DNA from: Crossaster papposus | Taxonomy: Eukaryota > Echinodermata > Asteroidea > Velatida > Solasteridae | Reading direction: 5' to 3' | Assembly: GCA_037893245.1 (NCBI GenBank) | Contig: JBAIAA010000657.1 | Span: forward strand, 682,001 to 746,000 | DNA length: 64,000 nt | Shown here: positions 50,801-56,800 of the stretch, in pieces | Layout: each line of letters begins with the position of its first letter | Position numbering within the stretch: the stretch's first letter is position 1 | Program-made: the position numbers and the translations under genes | The notes under the pieces: model-generated | Told to the model about the DNA's origin: nothing | Seen by the model: the letters and a program-made list of their open reading frames with translations, nothing else | Databases searched by the model: none

Positions 50801-53800
50801 CTTTATGAAATTGGCCTCTGTCCTGTAACCTGCAGTTTAGCCAGACATCACACCGTACAGTTTCCAAATGAAGGTTTCCAAGCCTAGTACTCACCGTGTA
50901 GTTTGGGAAACTGCAACAGCCTGAGCCCAACCTCGGGCAGCCTATTGTGGTACGTGGTGGCCACGTACAGTGCCAGATTGCCCTCATACAGCTCTGTGCC
51001 GCGGATCACACGGAGGTTGGGGAAGGAAATCACCTCTGGGTAGACCATGAGGATTAAGACGTAGCCCGTCACCTCTCGTATGTCTTTAAGAAAGGACATG
51101 TCATAGTGTGTCTGTTTCAGCAACTTCACTTCCAGGTTACCGTCCACATATGTGCAACCTGGCAAAGTAGAGAGAGGAAAGTAAGAAAAGAAAGGAATGC
51201 TCATCAGTGCATAGCCAGCGTTGTGGTACGGGTCAATCCATCTCAAGTCTTGAGTGTCAGAGTGGCACAGTAGTATACTTTCCTTTGGAACGCCAGTCTA
51301 AACTGGGTGCAGTTTGCATGACTGAGCTTTAAAAGCAAAGGCCCAATATTCCTGATTGCATTTTCAGATATCAAGATGATTGTACCTTTGAATCGTTCTT
51401 TCAATGACTGGTAGAGCAAATTGTCATTGCCCACAAAGATGGTGCTGGAAAGTCCGTTGCCATTTCCAGAACACACTGCAAAAGGAATGGAAAAAAAAGG
51501 AACTCATTGGAAGTTTGTCAACTTTTCAACTTATGTTTTTTTAACCATTATGTTTAGCCATTATCGTAGGCCAGAGATCTTTAAACTATACGTTCATACA
51601 TGTACTACCACAATACACATTACACTGTCAACATGCATGTCCAAATAATTTAAATTAGTCATATGAGGTATTATTTTTACTTAAAATAATCAAATGATCC
51701 CTCATAATGACTAATGTACTTTTACTAATATACGTTGACAATGAATCCCTTATTTTACTTCACAAATGATGAATCATCTTATGACACAAGACTTAGGAAT
51801 CAAAGCTCATCCCCAAAACTTGTAAAATTCAAATTTAACATCTGCAGCTCTGCAGTGAGTTCTTGGGAATGTTAAAGGTAGGATACACCATTGGTAATTG
51901 CTTGAATTATCATGAATGGGTGCATTTGGGAGATTGTATTTTATAGTAAATAACTGACCTTACCGACATTTTACAATCATACAATGTAGATGCTGAGAAA
52001 AGCAAGAAAATACGACGTTTGTTTTCAACTGGCGTCAGGAAGGGGTTTTTTTTTTTTGCAAAAATTCAATTTTTCGGAACAATTAGCGCAATCCTTTTGC
52101 TGAATGTCTACAATCATTATTACTTTCAAATACAAAAGTAAGTAAGATATTTCATAATAATTCAGTAGTAAAATGTTTTGATATCTGCAAATGGTGTATC
52201 CTACTTTTATTAAGCCACATACATGTACCGTACATGTACCGTACATGTACCGTATGTTCATGTGCTCAGATGTATGATTAAATCCTTAGGTAGAGATGTC
52301 TAGATCCATACTCCTGTACATGAGTTAACTACATGTAGTTTAAAATGAAGTGCAGTATGGGGTTGTCGACCTCCCTGTTAACAGGAGATGCACATGACTG
52401 CGTAGAAACTAGTAACGCAAGCTTAACTACACGCGAGGTGGGCACATGCCATTTCAATATCCCATTGCAATATTCCAAAATCCATAATGAATTCACTGAT
52501 GCCTTTACAGACAAGGTAACTGTAAGGGAGCAATTATATTTTCAATGAATTAATGGCTGCAAATTCAGAAGTACAGATAGCTGTAAATGTATATATGCCG
52601 ATCGAGGTACATGTATAAAAAGTTTAGTTTGAATATAGGGCACAACTCTGTAGTGTAATGCATTGGTCTTTTACTGTTTTTAATGTACAATTTATATTTT
52701 AAAAAGTCCTAGTACAGAGTTGAGGATTTTTAATTTGGTAAGAGGATGACTGAAACCTTTATTTACATGTGTATTGTGTAATAACTAATAAGAGAAACAT
52801 AAAAACTTGAAAACTACAATTTTTATTTTTGAAACCCATGAGACATAAAACCGCATCGTTTATGTACGTGAGAGTGTACTGCGTGTCATCCAGCTTATTT
52901 TCGTAGAGCGGGTAATAAAAAAATAAAATACAAAAAGTTATGAAATGAGATGACCTCACTCTGAGGCGAAAATTATTGAAGGGCAGTATTTATTGGCAAA
53001 ACAATTTCTGAGCCGAGTGTTTAAACAAACCCATCTGGTCTTACTGGAGCGCGGACAGGGACGCTATAAGGCTAGCCTGGCTTTCTTGCCTGTACCGTAT
53101 GTGGGTTTGATTAGAAATAGAAATTGCAATTACAATTTATAAGGCACGGCTGATGATGCTTCGGAGAAAAACGAAATGTTGACAGTATGCAGTCCGAGTG
53201 AAAATACAACATGTCCGAGTGAAAATACAACATGTCCGTAACAGAAATGACCTGCTAGTGAAACGCATCTTTTTGATCATAAAGTTATGAAAATTGCTTT
53301 TAAAAAGCTATACACACTCTGGAAAGACTACAAATTCGGCTTTCAGATTAGGCCTAATCTGAAGACAAAACACAAGTTTGTACAATCAGAAAGGTGTGAA
53401 AATGTAATATGTAATAGCTCAATTGATCTTGAGATTGTATAGGTTCGGGTAATTATGAAGAGGTTTAATTGCAAGAAAAAATGTTCATTGGGTCTACATA
53501 TTAGGTGCACATTCATTTATCATTTTGTTCTCCACCCAAATTACCAAACATCTAGATCACGAGATTTCTGTCAGCGAGACCTTATTAACCAGTTCATGTC
53601 AGATGACATACATGTAAGTTTTTCCAAGATTCAAAACGGATGATGGATAAACCTGTCACAAGCAAGGCCGGAAATACCTGTCAGTAACCGGTTCACAGCG
53701 AACAAGGCCGGGTGTGCTTCCCACTGATATCGGCCTGAACCCGCATCGGATCGTTTAGTTACGTGGAAACGAATCGTGCGCCTGGGCTACATGTACATGT

Positions 53801-56800
53801 GCACCCTTGCAGAAATGTCTGTACAAATTCCTGTTTTGTTCCTGTTTGGAACATGTTTTTATCCTGTTTTTGTACCGTAAACCAGTATTAAAACATGTTT
53901 TTATCCTGATTAGATTAAGTTACATGTATTTAATTTGGCCCAGTATAATTATTTTTCTGTCGTATATTCCTCTATCTCTATCTTTGTATTTTTTGCCTAC
54001 CACTACCCAAGTTTGTCTGTTATTCCCCTGCCCAACCCACCACGTACATCCTCCTACCCCCTGACCCCAAACCCCTTCCCACCTCAACCTATCAACCCCC
54101 AAACTATCCTCATCCCCTGTTTTGTCCTACTCTTTGTGTTTTACAAAGTAATTTAATACAGTTTGTATATATTTTATATCTACAGTGTATATTGTTTTAT
54201 ATAAAGATATATTGTTTGTATGTTTATCCCATTCCTGTAATTGGCGGTTCCTCCGCTGTTGGAAGTGGTTAATAAATAAATAAATAAATAAATAAATACC
54301 AGGGAGTATATACATTTATCTTTACAAGTCACACTTAAATCCAATATTTGTCAGGAATTGGCTGATCTACAGTTTCATATCATCACTTTTACAAAATACA
54401 TGCATTAGTTTGAGTCAATTTAATTATAATTTACTGTTTTAGTCTAGTTCTGTGTATTAAAGTGTTCAGGAAAGGACACTTCTTTTTTAACGAGTTGAGC
54501 AACATCTGTTAGACACTCTTTTAACAGTTCTTTCTGTGTGTCCAGCCATTTCATTAGTTTTACCTATGTATCAGAGCTTTGTGACACACACGGTTAGTTT
54601 GCGAGGGTTGCTATTTTCTGTTAAAGTACATATATAGGACCATGTTGAACATTGTTAAAATGTGTGTCCTTTCCTGAACAAAAATGAAAATGATATGTAT
54701 TTAACCAAAAACTTCTGTAGTAATTTTATCAGAATTTTGTGTAAAACAGTAAAATTGTCAAGATTGGTATTCTTTTATTGAAATTGTCACTGAAAAACTT
54801 GTATATTGATCATTGTTAAAAATTGTGTCCTTTCCTGAACATGTTTAAAACATTTAACAAGGAACAAGTACAGATCTATACACATGAACCTTCCTCCGTG
54901 CATACAAGTGTACAAATACTTCAAACTGTTTTGGGCGTGATGTGCCTATTCCTTAGACCCCATTTTGTAGAAAGCACCATGCTGACTGAATAAAGTTCAC
55001 TGGATAATAGTTTAATTATCTAAGCGTTTCTTGTTGGGGCATACACTGTACGTGTATCAATGTCTCAATTTAAAGTTATTTTCACCAGCAATGATTATTA
55101 ATCATTTAAAGTGATGGACATTACTTTAGTTTACTTTATTGTCATGTAGGAAATGCACGGTGCTACCGGTATGCTACATGTAGAACTTGCTAAATATTGT
55201 GTCCTTTCCTGAACGTAAATACACAGCAGTTAGTTGCAGCATTAACAAGGTACAAACTGATCTGCCTCACAAATGTATAACCTCCCAACTCAGAAAAAAC
55301 ACCAAACACCTAAATAACACTTTTACAAATAAATAAGTTACTCTAACATGCTTTACCTACATGTAGTATGTTGGTGTACATGTACATGTACATGTAGTAA
55401 CACATCATGCACGCTGTATCAAACATACTTTATCAGTTTTATTTAATTTTCTTAACAAACTATGTTCATGTCATTATATTGCTACTCTATTGCCACTCTT
55501 TATTAGTTTTACGGTTAAAGTTCATTCTCATAAGATCAAATTTTAGACCGAATGTATTTGTTAAAATTGTTGTCCTTTCCTGAACACAATGAACCCTTTT
55601 CATAGCCATGATAAAGACCATGGTAACTCTATACCGCAGCACACTATCAATGCAATTTCTTTGCCAATTGTTCTACCATGCATACAGCCCTTGGACAAAA
55701 GTGCAAATAATCAGCAGGCTGCATGTAATGGTTTCCTGTTAAAGGTAGTATACACCATTTGCAGATATCGAAAACATTTACTACCGAATTATTAAGAAAT
55801 ATCTTACTTATTTAAAAGTAAATAATGATTGTAGGCATCCAGCAAAATAAGGGCCCTAGATATCCTGTAATTGTTCCAAAAAATTGAATTGTATAAACCA
55901 AAATTCATTCTCGCCGTCCGGCGAGCTCGAAAAAACAAAGATAACATAAGAATAACTGCTCGACGCCGGTGGAAAACAAACGCTGTTTTTCATGCTTTTC
56001 TCGGCATCTATGAATGTAAAAATTCGGACAGGTCAGTTAAACGATATTTACTATAAAATACAACCCCCCAAATCCACCCTTTCCTGATAATTCAACAAAT
56101 TACCAATGGTGTATACTACCTTTAAACAGAAAGGAAAGTTTGTGTTTCAAGGAAAACAAGTTATAAAACTGAATTTTCCGTCAATGTGCATTAATATTCA
56201 AGACATGACTACTGTAATGACTTTCAATCATTTTAAAGCGTTCTCCAAGCATGTTTGAGATGTGGAATTAGCAGTTCATGATACCTACCTCCATTTCACC
56301 AATTCTATAGTCTGCAAAGTGTAAAGTGTCTTAAAATTAAAATAAAAAAATGTTTCAGCTTTGCCATTCACATTTTCTAGTACCTTTATGTATGTACTTT
56401 CAACAAATAACCATGTTTTAGCGATACAAGTTTCATTTTTGACCCCCCGTGAGACTTTTTTGCAACCTTTCCCGTGAAACTGCCCCATAATCTGTTGTTT
56501 ATTTCGAGAATTAGCCCTTTTTGCAATTGCTAGAATGAAAACTACTGGACCGAAACAGGTGATGTCGATCGGTATCATTTTTTATGTATAAAGATTTCAC
56601 CCCTTTTTTTAATGAATTCCGTCCTAATGATGAGTAATGTTTAATTGTTACAATAATTAAAATAAAAAAGTTAGAGTCCAACATTTTTCAATGAAAAAAT
56701 ATATACGATTGAGAATGAAATATTTAAAGTGTCATTACAAATACGAATTTCCCGAAATGTTAATTTTAAATGTTCCTCATCAAATTCGACAAAAAAGGAA